DNA of 64,000 nt. It comes from Roseburia hominis. GTDB taxonomy: Bacteria; Bacillota; Clostridia; Lachnospirales; Lachnospiraceae. Below are positions 8,068 through 15,658 of this stretch, in pieces (the stretch's first letter is position 1; each line of letters opens with the position of its first letter). Location of the stretch: positions 2,542,001 through 2,606,000 of the forward strand of contig CP159990.1 of NCBI GenBank assembly GCA_040702975.1, read 5' to 3'. The translations under genes and the position numbers were made by a program. Under the pieces are notes generated by a model. The model saw only the letters and a list, made by a program, of their open reading frames with translations. It did not search any database and was not told the origin of the DNA.

Positions 8068-8638
8068 GATAAAAAGAAGAGTGAAACGATATCTGGACAA
8101 GGACCGCTATGATCATACGATTGGCGTGATGCATACGGCAGGCTGTCTGGCTATGCGTTACGGCGCCGATCTGGATGGCGCCCTGACCGCCGGACTTCTG
8201 CATGACTGCGCTAAATGCCTTTCCAGCGACGAAAAAATCCGTCTTTGTAAGAAGTACCATCTGGATATCAACGAGGCTGAGATGAAGAATCCGGGGCTTC
8301 TGCACGCGAAACTGGGAGCTTTTCTGGCATGGAAGAAATATAATATCGAAGATAAAAAGATTCTCCGCGCCATTGCTGCCCACACGACGGGAAGGCCTGC
8401 CATGTCTCTTTTGGATAAAATCATCTATATTGCAGATTTTATAGAGCCCGGCCGGTGCGAGGCTCCGAATCTCACTGATGTACGTGCGCTGGCCTTTGTG
8501 GATCTTGACGCCTGCCTCTTTAAAATACTGGAGGACACGCTCACCTATCTGAATACCAAAGGCGTGACAGTGGACCCCATGACAGAAAAAACATATCTGT
8601 TTTATAAGCAGCTTCATGACGTAAAAGTGAACAGTTAA
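8042..8638 (+). CDS. yqeK: HD-domain hydrolase YqeK
   Basis: 198 aa. YqeK enzymes symmetrically hydrolyse diadenosine tetraphosphate to ADP. HD residues: His in RYDHTIGVMHT, the HD pair in LLHDCAK, His in AAHTTG and Asp in IADFIEP. It sits between nadD and rsfS as in Bacillus. Candidate starts are GTG 8039, ATG 8042 and ATG 8048, all inside the nadD end; CAGGG upstream does not decide among them, so the start is uncertain by two codons. Confidence 0.92.
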   Translation: MTMEEELNKIKRRVKRYLDKDRYDHTIGVMHTAGCLAMRYGADLDGALTAGLLHDCAKCLSSDEKIRLCKKYHLDINEAEMKNPGLLHAKLGAFLAWKKYNIEDKKILRAIAAHTTGRPAMSLLDKIIYIADFIEPGRCEAPNLTDVRALAFVDLDACLFKILEDTLTYLNTKGVTVDPMTEKTYLFYKQLHDVKVNS

Positions 8639-8656
8639 TGAAAGGGTGGTGTAAGA

Positions 8657-9016
8657 ATGGATCAAAAAGAACTATCAAAAAAGATGGCGAGAATCGCCTG
8701 TCAGGCACTTTCCGATAAAAAAGGGGAGGACGTTCGTGTCATAGACATCTCAGGCGTTTCCGTCCTTGCGGACTATTTTATCATTGCAAATGGAACTAAC
8801 GAAAGCCAGGTTCGCGCACTGGTGGATCACACGGAAGAGGAGCTTGCCAAAGCCGGATTTGAGGCAAAACAGCGGGAAGGCTACGGCTTGGGAAGTTGGG
8901 TGCTCCTGGATTTCGGCGACATTATCGTACATGTTTTTGACAAGGAAAACCGGCTATTCTATGATTTAGAGCGAATCTGGTGTGACGGAAAGGCCATTGA
9001 TGTGGATTCTTTATAG
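8657..9016 (+). CDS. rsfS: Ribosomal silencing factor RsfS
   Basis: 119 aa, full length. RsfS binds L14 and blocks subunit joining under nutrient limitation. Family signatures: VSVLADYFIIANGTNESQV, GYGLGSWVLLDFGDIIVHVF and FYDLERIW. It is the last gene of the obg-yhbY-nadD-yqeK-rsfS run; a bidirectional hairpin terminator lies between it and the convergent lexA. Confidence 0.95.
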   Translation: MDQKELSKKMARIACQALSDKKGEDVRVIDISGVSVLADYFIIANGTNESQVRALVDHTEEELAKAGFEAKQREGYGLGSWVLLDFGDIIVHVFDKENRLFYDLERIWCDGKAIDVDSL

Positions 9017-9090
9017 CACGGCCCTGGAAGACCACACAGTCTGACAGATATTGGTACACGGGAAATTTATTTAGATATCCTGACAGCGAT

Positions 9091-9164
9091 AAAAAATCAC
9101 CTCTCCAATTATAAGCAATAAAGTTGTTCAAGCACTATTGCAAAATCGGAAAAGGTGATTTTTT
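9091..9164. terminator. Bidirectional terminator between rsfS and lexA
   Basis: AAAAAATCACCT at 9091-9102 and AGGTGATTTTTT at 9153-9164 form a 12-bp stem with A/T tails on both sides; GCAATA and TATTGC pair inside the loop. It suits the convergent genes. The rest of 9017-9226 holds nothing I recognise. Confidence 0.7.
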
Positions 9165-9226
9165 GCATTGGAATGAAACCCAACCGAAGCTTTCTTAAGT
9201 CAAGTAAGAGTTCAACTATCAGTCCA

Positions 9227-9844
9227 TTAACGGAAAAAACGCATTACTGCAATTACTTTTCCGAGAATCTCCACGTCAGTCAGGATAAACGGTTCCATGT
9301 GATCATTCTCCGGCTGAAGACGAATATAACCTTCTTCTTTATAGAATGTCTTTACCGTTGCGCCATCCTCGATCAATGCGACCACCATCTCACCGTTGGA
9401 AGCTACACTTCTCTTTTCTACGACAACATAATCGCCGTCAAGGATTCCCGCGTTGATCATGCTCTCTCCGTGAACCTCGAGCATGAATACATCGCTATTC
9501 GGCATAAATTCTACCGGAATAGGAAAATAATCTTCAATATTCTCCTGAGCCAGAATCGGTTCCCCCGCAGCTACACGACCCAGAATCGGCACCTGGACCA
9601 TCTCACGGCGCGTCAGATTGAAGGTGTCATCTAAAATCTCGATTGCACGCGGTTTGGTAGGATCGCGGCGAATATAGCCGTTCTTCTCCAGTGTCTCAAG
9701 ATGGGAGTGGACAGAAGAAGTAGACTTTAAATTCACTGCATCGCAGATCTCCCGAACAGCCGGCGGAAATCCCCGCTCCAGAATCTGAGACTTGATATAT
9801 TCTAAAATTTCTTCCTGTTTCTTGCTTATCTTTCCTTTACTCAT
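9227..9844 (-). CDS. lexA: LexA SOS repressor
   Basis: 205 aa. N-terminal winged HTH (KISKKQEEILEYIKSQI, then FPPAVREICDAV) and C-terminal S24 self-cleavage domain. The cleavage site Ala-Gly is in GRVAAGEP, the nucleophile Ser in HGESM, the general-base Lys in ATVKTF. RecA filaments trigger autocleavage and derepression. The start at 9844 follows GGAGGTC; the longer in-frame ORF to 9925 runs through the promoter and is rejected. It is divergent from a YneA-like gene, the layout known from Bacillus. Confidence 0.96.
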   Translation of the reverse strand: MSKGKISKKQEEILEYIKSQILERGFPPAVREICDAVNLKSTSSVHSHLETLEKNGYIRRDPTKPRAIEILDDTFNLTRREMVQVPILGRVAAGEPILAQENIEDYFPIPVEFMPNSDVFMLEVHGESMINAGILDGDYVVVEKRSVASNGEMVVALIEDGATVKTFYKEEGYIRLQPENDHMEPFILTDVEILGKVIAVMRFFR

Positions 9845-9887
9845 TCTTTGACCTCCTAAGTCAATAACTTTATTACTCACCAGACCT

Positions 9888-9916
9888 ATTATATAGAGCC
9901 ATGTATTGACATACAA
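9888..9916 (-). promoter_or_regulatory. lexA promoter
   Basis: On the minus strand TTGTAT and TATAAT are separated by 17 bases, giving a start about 35-45 bases before the lexA ATG. No clear LexA box overlaps it; the boxes lie further upstream near the divergent promoter. Confidence 0.55.
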
Positions 9917-9975
9917 GCATATCATCCATAAACTTTGACCCTGATATCATCATATCATAAACCTTCGGAAAAAGC

Positions 9976-10066
9976 AAACAAATGTTTAGAAAATATGTTC
10001 GATTTTTTCTTGTAAATGATTGACAAACATTTGTTCCTGTTATATAGTATAGAAGAACAGTTGTTC
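9976..10066. promoter_or_regulatory. Cluster of LexA (SOS) boxes
   Basis: Four sites resemble the Gram-positive GAAC-N4-GTTC box: AAACAAATGTTT (9976-9987), GAAAATATGTTC (9989-10000), AAACATTTGTTC (10025-10036) and the exact match GAACAGTTGTTC (10055-10066). The third overlaps the -35/spacer of the divergent promoter and the fourth lies just past its -10, ideal positions for repression. Confidence 0.75.
10020..10048 (+). promoter_or_regulatory. SOS-controlled promoter of the YneA-like gene
   Basis: TTGACA at 10020-10025, 17-base spacer, TATAGT at 10043-10048. It is flanked and overlapped by LexA boxes, so it should be tightly repressed until DNA damage. Confidence 0.75.
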
Positions 10067-10113
10067 GGAACGGATTTTCGAGTGGGAGACTCTATTTTAA
10101 GGGGGACAAAGAT

Positions 10114-10527
10114 ATGGATAAAAGAAGAAATGAAAAGAGAACAGTAAAAACTCATATGTCATGCAAATCATCTGCACATCGCAAAAAATATATTCGTCCA
10201 TTCAGGCGTTTTTTGACGGGTGTTGCCGCAGTCCTCTTGATCATGATATGCAGTTTTGGGTTCGGCAGCTTTTTCTCCGGCGCACATGTGAATGCGCAGG
10301 AGGAGCCCGCAGAATACAAGTATTATAAAAGTGTTCGGATCGAAGAGGGAGACACCTTCTGGAGCCTCGCAGAAGAGTATATGAATTCATCTTGTGACTC
10401 TATTTATGATTATATGGATGAATTGGCAGAGATCAATAATCTCAGTATATCGGAAGCAGAACACTTAACTCCGGGAGACTATATGCTGGTCGCCTGCCTT
10501 GACACACAGCTGTCTGAATGCGAATAA
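10114..10527 (+). CDS. YneA-like SOS cell-division suppressor
   Basis: 137 aa: a basic N-terminus, one transmembrane segment (about residues 33-55, VAAVLLIMICSFGFGSFFSG) and an extracytoplasmic LysM-like domain starting YKSVRIEEGDTFWSLAEEY. B. subtilis YneA has the same build, sits divergent from lexA and blocks septation during the SOS response. The promoter here is covered by LexA boxes. GGGGGAC provides the ribosome site. Sequence identity to YneA cannot be judged by eye; the call rests on architecture, size and context. Confidence 0.75.
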   Translation: MDKRRNEKRTVKTHMSCKSSAHRKKYIRPFRRFLTGVAAVLLIMICSFGFGSFFSGAHVNAQEEPAEYKYYKSVRIEEGDTFWSLAEEYMNSSCDSIYDYMDELAEINNLSISEAEHLTPGDYMLVACLDTQLSECE

Positions 10528-10530
10528 TCA

Positions 10531-10560
10531 TTGACAATCCGACATCATTACTCGTATACT
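10531..10560 (+). promoter_or_regulatory. Promoter of sppA
   Basis: TTGACA at 10531-10536 and TATACT at 10555-10560, spacer 18 bases, 40 bases before the sppA ATG. Confidence 0.65.
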
Positions 10561-10600
10561 TGTAGTAGTATGAAAGTACAAACGAAAAGGGGCGCATATT

Positions 10601-11584
10601 ATGAAAAATAAGCAGATTATCGGACTTGTCGTGGCTGCCGTTCTTTTTGTGGTGGTAGGTTTCAGCAGTGTTCTTTCTCATGCACTGTCTGAACGGATCT
10701 TCTCTAAAAATACCGCCTTACTGGAAGAACTGGCAGATGAGACCTCATTTACACCGCCAGATGGAAAGTATATCGGCATTGTACAGGTAACAGGAACCAT
10801 TCAGGAACAGACACAGGAATCTCTATTTGAAGCTCCTGCAGGTTATCAGCATCTTTCCACTATGGAATATATTGACAATCTTGCCTGGGACGACAACAAT
10901 ACCGGGATTCTTCTTTACATTGATTCTCCGGGCGGAACCGTATATGAATCAGAAGAGCTGTACGACAAATTAAAAGAATACTCCGAATCCACCGGACGAC
11001 CGATCTGGGCTTATATGGCACACTACGCAGCATCCGGCGGGTATATGGCCTCCGTTGCTGCCGACAAAATTTATGCAAACAAGAACACCGTTACCGGCTC
11101 CATTGGCGTAATTATGTCCGGATATGATCTGTCCGGATTATATGAGAAACTGGGAATACGCTATATCAGCATTACGAGCGGTGCCAACAAAGACAGCAGC
11201 AAGATGACAGAAGAGCAGATTGCCATCTACCAATCTCAGGTAGACGAATGTTACGACGCTTTTGTGACAAAGGTCGCAGAAGGGCGCAATATGAGTACAG
11301 ACGCTGTGCGGACTCTTGCTGATGGGCGTACCTATACCGCTTTGCAGGCCGTGAATAACGGACTGGTAGATGAAATCAGTTCCTACGAGGAGATGAGAGC
11401 CGCGTTCGAAGAAGAATTAGACACATACATGTATTATGATATGCCGGCCAAGACGAATTTCTTTTCCTCCCTGTTCTCTGAACTCAAAGAAATCGTACCA
11501 AAGTCAGAAGCACAGATCCTTACTGAAACTGCTGATAAGATGGAAAGTGGGGTGCTGATGTACTATGCAGAACAATTACGCTAA
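10601..11584 (+). CDS. sppA: Signal peptide peptidase SppA
   Basis: 327 aa, the short single-domain Gram-positive form. An N-terminal membrane anchor (residues ~6-27) is followed by an S49 protease domain facing outward. The catalytic Ser is in HYAASGGYMA and the Lys is expected in SGANKDSSK; YIDSPGG is the other family signature. It degrades signal peptides left by secretion. GAAAAGGGGC precedes the ATG. It overlaps the next gene by 20 bases, indicating co-expression. Confidence 0.92.
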   Translation: MKNKQIIGLVVAAVLFVVVGFSSVLSHALSERIFSKNTALLEELADETSFTPPDGKYIGIVQVTGTIQEQTQESLFEAPAGYQHLSTMEYIDNLAWDDNNTGILLYIDSPGGTVYESEELYDKLKEYSESTGRPIWAYMAHYAASGGYMASVAADKIYANKNTVTGSIGVIMSGYDLSGLYEKLGIRYISITSGANKDSSKMTEEQIAIYQSQVDECYDAFVTKVAEGRNMSTDAVRTLADGRTYTALQAVNNGLVDEISSYEEMRAAFEEELDTYMYYDMPAKTNFFSSLFSELKEIVPKSEAQILTETADKMESGVLMYYAEQLR

Positions 11585-12386
11585 TCGGGCAGAAGAGTAC
11601 ACTTATGCCGGATTCTGGGCACGGCTCGCTGCTTTTCTCATCGACAATATCATTGTCTTTTTCATGCTGCTGATCGTTCGCATGTTTTTAGGACTGGGAG
11701 CTTTGCTCTTTTCAGAATTTGCCGGTGCCGGAAGCACTTTTTTTAATAAGGGTTTATTATTTCAGTTTTCATTGAAAGACATATTGCTATATCTCGTGAA
11801 AGTAGCTTACTTTATTATCTTAACTTATTATACCGGGTGTACCTTTGGCAAACGTGCCATGAATCTTGTCGTGATCAGCCGGAAGACATCCGATGGAAGA
11901 GTAAGCCTGTTTGATATTATTTACCGGGAAACAATCGGGAGATATTTAAGCAGTTTCCTGCTCTGCATCGGTTATTTTATGATAGGTATTGGAAAAGAGA
12001 AATGTGGAATACACGATATTCTATGTGATACCAGAGTCGTATATGGCAAAAAACTGAAATTGTTTGAAACCAATACGGCACATCGCCAGACCGGGACTTT
12101 CTCGAATACAGGGAACATGAATCCCCCTGTGATGCCGGCTGGACCGTATTCCTATACCGGTCCTTCTACTAAAGATAATCAAAGTAGCGATAAGCCACAT
12201 TTCAATAATACAGCCCCTAATCGGCCGAATCAGCCATTTTATGGCGCTGGTCCATATCAATATGGTGTCCCAATGCAAAACGCGCCATATGAGCCAAATA
12301 CAAGCAATACACAAAATTCGGAAGCATTCAATGAAGAAGAATGTGTATCAGAACCAGAATGTCCGGAAAATAAAATACAGGATTAA
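11565..12386 (+). CDS. RDD-family membrane protein
   Basis: 273 aa. Residues ~12-150 form an RDD domain: AGFWARLAAFLIDNIIVFFM (with the R and D residues) and further hydrophobic segments, with a charged motif RETIGRYLSSFLL. The C-terminal ~110 residues are Pro/Asn/Gly-rich and probably a flexible cytoplasmic tail. RDD proteins are linked to ion transport or membrane-protein quality control; the function here is unknown. It overlaps sppA, and a large hairpin at 12420 ends the unit. Confidence 0.8.
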   Translation: MQNNYANRAEEYTYAGFWARLAAFLIDNIIVFFMLLIVRMFLGLGALLFSEFAGAGSTFFNKGLLFQFSLKDILLYLVKVAYFIILTYYTGCTFGKRAMNLVVISRKTSDGRVSLFDIIYRETIGRYLSSFLLCIGYFMIGIGKEKCGIHDILCDTRVVYGKKLKLFETNTAHRQTGTFSNTGNMNPPVMPAGPYSYTGPSTKDNQSSDKPHFNNTAPNRPNQPFYGAGPYQYGVPMQNAPYEPNTSNTQNSEAFNEEECVSEPECPENKIQD

Positions 12387-12419
12387 CTATTAAAAATTAT
12401 TTAAAATAACTGAAAATCT

Positions 12420-12490
12420 AAAGGGATTGATGAATTTGCAAATGCAGATACCCAGCATTTTTCTTGCTTTTCTCGTCAATCCCTTTTTGA
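12420..12490 (+). terminator. Terminator-like long hairpin after the RDD gene
   Basis: AAAGGGATTGA (12420-12430) pairs with TCAATCCCTTT (12476-12486), followed by TT. The 45-base loop can add inner pairs. It marks the host side of the prophage left end; attL begins 25 bases later. Confidence 0.65.
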
Positions 12491-12510
12491 TAGCAGTGGT
12501 TTGTTGACAT

Positions 12511-12529
12511 CAATCTATACGACAAATCC
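12511..12529. repeat. attL core (19-bp direct repeat, left copy)
   Basis: CAATCTATACGACAAATCC, identical to 20802-20820; the match stops exactly at both ends. Left of it is host sequence (the terminator of the RDD gene). Confidence 0.8.
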
Positions 12530-12675
12530 ATCACGGTTTGTCACAAACGAAGCTGACGATATCTTCCCCTCCTGGAATAGTGATATCGTCAGCGCAGTGT
12601 CAGATTATGAGACAGAGCGGTAAACCGCTCTGTTCCTCTTTACTCAATCTGTGCGACTAACCGGGATTTGTCGTA
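12518..12675. other. Forked-hairpin attP-like fold
   Basis: TACGACAAATCC (12518-12529) is exactly inverted at 12664-12675. Beyond a four-base ATCA bulge, pairing continues (CGGTT.GTC.CA at 12534-12545 against 12652-12663). The enclosed sequence carries two more perfect hairpins: GCTGACGATATC at 12552-12563 with 12582-12593, and CAGAGCGG at 12613-12620 with 12625-12632. In the CTXphi family such a fold of the single-stranded genome builds a Xer site; that role is inferred here. Confidence 0.6.
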
Positions 12676-12682
12676 AGTGAAA

Positions 12683-12824
12683 CTCTGATCGGGGAGCTCC
12701 TCTCAGAGCTACCCGGTCAGAGATTGAACGTTAGATGTCCGGGGTCGAACGTCCAGAAGTTCAGCTTTTTATCTTTTATTGTTAATATGCACAAACGAAA
12801 TCGATTTATTCCGCCCGATCGGGC
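12683..12824. other. Hairpin-rich phage intergenic region (probable origin/packaging signal)
   Basis: The 12624-12860 stretch has no gene. It contains a long hairpin 12683-12722 (CTCTGATCGGG with CCCGGTCAGAG, inner AGCTC/GAGCT) and the palindrome GCCCGATCGGGC at 12813-12824. Filamentous phages carry their packaging signal and replication origins as hairpins in such a region. The hairpins are seen; the role is inferred. Confidence 0.5.
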
Positions 12825-12860
12825 TTTACTGAAGCAATAGCATTTGTGCAATATATACAA
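12786..12860 (-). repeat. Composite intergenic repeat, left copy (inverted)
   Basis: Read on the minus strand it begins TTGTATATATTGCACAAAT (12842-12860), passes a GC-rich palindrome, and ends GTTTGTGCATA (12786-12796). The same order occurs on the plus strand at 18980-19064. Probably a shared regulatory or origin-related site of the phage. Confidence 0.6.
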
Positions 12861-13037
12861 TTATTCTTTGTCTAATTTGATTTCTCCGTTATAAGTTTCA
12901 TATTGTTCAATGTGCTTTTTTATTAAATATTCCGCTTCTTTACTGGCGCTTCTATTATTTCTTTCTGCTATAATTTCGAATTTTGTTTTTATCTCTCCAT
13001 CTGTTCTTACAACTATTTTAGGTTTTTGACTTGGCAT
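12861..13037 (-). CDS. Arc-type ribbon-helix-helix repressor (phage)
   Basis: 58 aa. Strand segment PKIVVRTDGE, then helices KTKFEIIAERNNRSASKEAE and LIKKHIEQYE, the Arc/MetJ-like ribbon-helix-helix layout. The start at 13037 follows AAAGGAG; the longer ORF to 13085 crosses the promoter. It is divergent from the phage genes, with GTGTAT-type operator sites in between, so it is the likely lysogeny or copy-control repressor. Partner and trigger are unknown. Confidence 0.75.
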   Translation of the reverse strand: MPSQKPKIVVRTDGEIKTKFEIIAERNNRSASKEAEYLIKKHIEQYETYNGEIKLDKE

Positions 13038-13067
13038 AACGTATACTCCTTTATTCATAAAAAAGTG

Positions 13068-13122
13068 TTGACAAAGTGTATGCACCTATTGTATATTAAT
13101 GGTGTATATAAGGTGTATACAC
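13068..13122 (+). promoter_or_regulatory. Phage early promoter with operator cluster
   Basis: TTGACA at 13068-13073 and TATATT at 13092-13097 (18-base spacer) point toward the phage genes. GTGTATGCAC (13076-13085), GTGTATATAA (13102-13111) and the perfect palindrome GTGTATACAC (13113-13122) share a half-site and surround the -10; these are probable sites for the adjacent repressor. Confidence 0.65.
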
Positions 13123-13181
13123 TTTTTGGCGATTGTGTTTCACATTATAACATATTTTCTCTTGTTTATCAATGCTGGGGC

Positions 13182-13191
13182 TTTGGCCTCC
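13182..13191. repeat. IS target-site duplication, left
   Basis: TTTGGCCTCC, repeated exactly at 15413-15422 on the other side of the insertion element. Confidence 0.85.
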
Positions 13192-13382
13192 CAGGGTTGT
13201 TTCATGAATCTTCCCAAACAGCTTCATTTGTTATAACCCCTCTATTATTCAGATCAGAATCTTTCTAAACGCATCCTTTGCAATTCCTTACCCGCATCCA
13301 AGATGTTTGCCCTCTAAAAAGGCGCAAAATATCCCTATATCTTATTTACACTTTTTTCAAAATAACTTATACTTATTTTATA

Positions 13383-14648
13383 TCAATAGAAACTGGCTAT
13401 CCCGTTGAAGACATATTTCTTTCTTAAGAATGGATCATCACTGAACTCGTCCATAGCTTCTGTCATGATCTCCGAACAGTCCCCGGCCAGCATAGCTATC
13501 CGCAGGATGTTATAGGCAAACTTCCTGATCAGGGCCAGATTGATCTTTGATTTTTTCGCCGGGGACCTGTCTTCACGGAACGTATCGTCTAACACATGGT
13601 GAAGTCGGTTTTCGACCGACCAGTGCTCCCTTTTTATACGTCCCATTTCTTCCGCTGTCAGTTCCATATCCGAGATCATTCCTGTTTTCTGTATATCCTT
13701 TGGCCTTTCCTCATCCTGGACTGGTCTGGGCCTTCTTCTTGAACCCTTTTCCAGAAATGTCCTCACATCTGGTGTGATATCATTTCCCTTAGGATCCCGT
13801 TCAACCGGTATCCGTATCTGACGGGCTAATCCCACTGTTTTTACAAAAGGCCATTCTTTCTGTGTCTTTGTCAGGAGGCTGCATTCCCCACAAACGCTGT
13901 ACCATCGGTATTCCTGCCTGTCACGGTTCCTTTCCTGCTGGCACACTTCCTCATATTTTTCCTGCATTTCCGGATACCTTGCCCTGTAGTTACTGTCTTT
14001 TTTCATCTTTTTGTGGTCTTCTGCCATCTCTCCGAAATATTTCACGATCTCATCATAGGACTGTGGCTGGTTCTTTTTTACCATCAGCACAAAATGTCCC
14101 CCCTGGGAAAGGATCTGCTCCATGATCTGCGTCTGTGTCCCAATTGCATCTGTTGTGACTGTACTTCCCTGGATATCAAGCAGTTTCAACAGCTCCGGTA
14201 TCGCCTTAATCTCACAGTCTTTATTCTGAATGGGCATCTGCGCGATCACCAGTCCCGTTACCGCATCTATCGCATTCAGGATCATCGGGGCCCTGAAATC
14301 CTTCACTTTCTCCATTGCTGCCCGCAGTGCCTTTCCGTCAATTGATATATGGATTCCTTTCGTGCTTACAATCTCCCCGATCCATTCCATGAATGCCAGC
14401 GCAAACAGTTCCACGTCAATCCCCCATAGGATCCGGCATGCTGTTGCCGGGGATGCGATACCCTTCTTTAATAGAAGATATTCCCGCAGCTCTTCCAGAT
14501 GTTTGTTACACCATCTAAGGCTCCTGCGTATAGTTGTCTTTCCTGCCAGAAAACCGGTCACCAGACATACCAGCACTTCCGCAGAGTCATGCTTTGTCTC
14601 CCGGCCGCATCGTGGATCCGGCACCATCCTCATATATTCCAGAAGCAT
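13383..14648 (-). CDS. ISAs1-family transposase
   Basis: 421 aa, full size for the family. The N-terminal domain starts with EYMRMVPDPRCGRETKHDSA, typical of the ISAs1/H-repeat group. Probable DDE residues: Asp in ISIDGKALR, Asp in VTTDAIGTQ and Glu in EHWSVENRLHHVLDDTF. The reading frame is intact, so the element may still be active. An accessory gene ends 19 bases upstream. Confidence 0.92.
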   Translation of the reverse strand: MLLEYMRMVPDPRCGRETKHDSAEVLVCLVTGFLAGKTTIRRSLRWCNKHLEELREYLLLKKGIASPATACRILWGIDVELFALAFMEWIGEIVSTKGIHISIDGKALRAAMEKVKDFRAPMILNAIDAVTGLVIAQMPIQNKDCEIKAIPELLKLLDIQGSTVTTDAIGTQTQIMEQILSQGGHFVLMVKKNQPQSYDEIVKYFGEMAEDHKKMKKDSNYRARYPEMQEKYEEVCQQERNRDRQEYRWYSVCGECSLLTKTQKEWPFVKTVGLARQIRIPVERDPKGNDITPDVRTFLEKGSRRRPRPVQDEERPKDIQKTGMISDMELTAEEMGRIKREHWSVENRLHHVLDDTFREDRSPAKKSKINLALIRKFAYNILRIAMLAGDCSEIMTEAMDEFSDDPFLRKKYVFNGIASFY

Positions 14649-14667
14649 TTTTGTCCGAAAGCCATTC

Positions 14668-15249
14668 TCAGCACACGGAAAGTTCCACCCCTGTTTTTTC
14701 TAACAGTTCCTCCTGTTCTGTACTAATCTTTGATATCACCCTTTCTTTTTCAAAATACAGCAGATAAATACTTTTCAATATCTGCAGTTTTTGAAGTTCT
14801 ACTCCGTGCTCTTTATAAATCCGTCTGCTCAGGGATGCTGCCTGGGCATTAAACTGATAGTGAAATTCCTGCTCCGTTTTTATCTCTCTTTCTTTCGCAA
14901 GGTAGGTCTCTGGTGACCATTTTTTCAGAATAACCGAAAGGACATCCTCCCAGTCATTCCCCAGAGGTTTCTTCCATCCCTCCGGGCACAGCTGCCATAC
15001 TGCCCTGGAGAATCCATACTCCCTCACTTCTATCCCTCCCAGGGATATTTTTTTCTTTTCACTTTTTATGACTCCTTCCGGAGTTATGATGCCGATATAA
15101 GTATCTACCGGCTGTGGGTATTTTTTCCCGGGAACACGCCTGGAAGTGCGTTTATAGAGATAATAAGTATCACCTTTCTTTTTGACGGTGGTTCCCCTGG
15201 TCCGTTTCTCCTGCACCCAGTCAGGATATTTTTTCTCTGTTACTGGCAT
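14668..15249 (-). CDS. IS-associated accessory protein
   Basis: 193 aa from the ATG at 15249 (GGAGGATAT upstream). It lies inside the IS ends, directly upstream of the transposase, so it travels with the element. The N-terminal segment with TTVKKKGDTYYLYKRTSRRV resembles the small DNA-binding region at the front of IS4/IS1634-type transposases; the rest is helical and charged. I do not recognise the family firmly. A role in DNA binding or regulation of transposition is a guess. Confidence 0.6.
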   Translation of the reverse strand: MPVTEKKYPDWVQEKRTRGTTVKKKGDTYYLYKRTSRRVPGKKYPQPVDTYIGIITPEGVIKSEKKKISLGGIEVREYGFSRAVWQLCPEGWKKPLGNDWEDVLSVILKKWSPETYLAKEREIKTEQEFHYQFNAQAASLSRRIYKEHGVELQKLQILKSIYLLYFEKERVISKISTEQEELLEKTGVELSVC

Positions 15250-15412
15250 AATATCCTCCTTTCTGTATAGGTAGAGCATACCTATACTATATAGACATTA
15301 TACCTCTACAAGAGAAAAAAGTCGAGGGTTATGAAAAAAATGTATAATTTCCATAACCCCCGTAAAAACAGTATGCTTAATCATTTGAATTATTCTTCAT
15401 GAAACAACCCTG

Positions 15413-15422
15413 TTTGGCCTCC
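15413..15422. repeat. IS target-site duplication, right
   Basis: TTTGGCCTCC, identical to 13182-13191. Removing the IS plus one copy restores the presumed phage leader between promoter and first gene. Confidence 0.85.
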
Positions 15423-15469
15423 ATTGGTAAACATGGCATAGGGTAGGGTAGGAGAAAGGAGAGCGCAAA

Positions 15470-15637
15470 ATGAAGGTAAAAGATATTAGTTATGGTATAG
15501 GGATTCCTGTTGACATTATCGTTAACAGGCTGAGAACGCATTACGATTCTTTTTCTCAGATTCCTGAGGAGCTTCTTGACCATGAGGTTGACCGTATGGG
15601 GATTTTTAAAGAAGAACTCTACATATATGTCATTTGA
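15470..15637 (+). CDS. Small phage protein, unknown (55 aa)
   Basis: 55 aa starting MKVKDISYGIGIPVDIIVNR, acidic C-terminal half ending YIYVI. The ribosome site is good (GAAAGGAG at 15454-15461, 8 bases before the ATG). It is the first gene after the IS. IPVDIIVNRLRTHYDSF could be a small helix-turn-helix, but this is weak. It is followed after 21 bases by a similar-sized gene. Confidence 0.6.
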   Translation: MKVKDISYGIGIPVDIIVNRLRTHYDSFSQIPEELLDHEVDRMGIFKEELYIYVI

Positions 15638-15658
15638 TTTGGAAGGGGTGGTTGAGAA

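Larger units (their letters stand above)
13192..15412 (-). mobile_element. ISAs1-family insertion sequence
   Basis: 2,221 bp. The ends are perfect 17-bp inverted repeats: CAGGGTTGTTTCATGAA at 13192-13208 and its complement at 15396-15412. A 10-bp duplication TTTGGCCTCC flanks it. Inside are an ISAs1-type DDE transposase and one accessory gene, both on the minus strand. The intact ends and duplication indicate a recent insertion. It lies between the phage promoter at 13068 and the first phage gene at 15470. Confidence 0.92.

Noticed and set aside
9155..9634. Plus-strand 159-aa ORF over lexA
   Set aside because: Antisense to lexA and starts inside a terminator hairpin.
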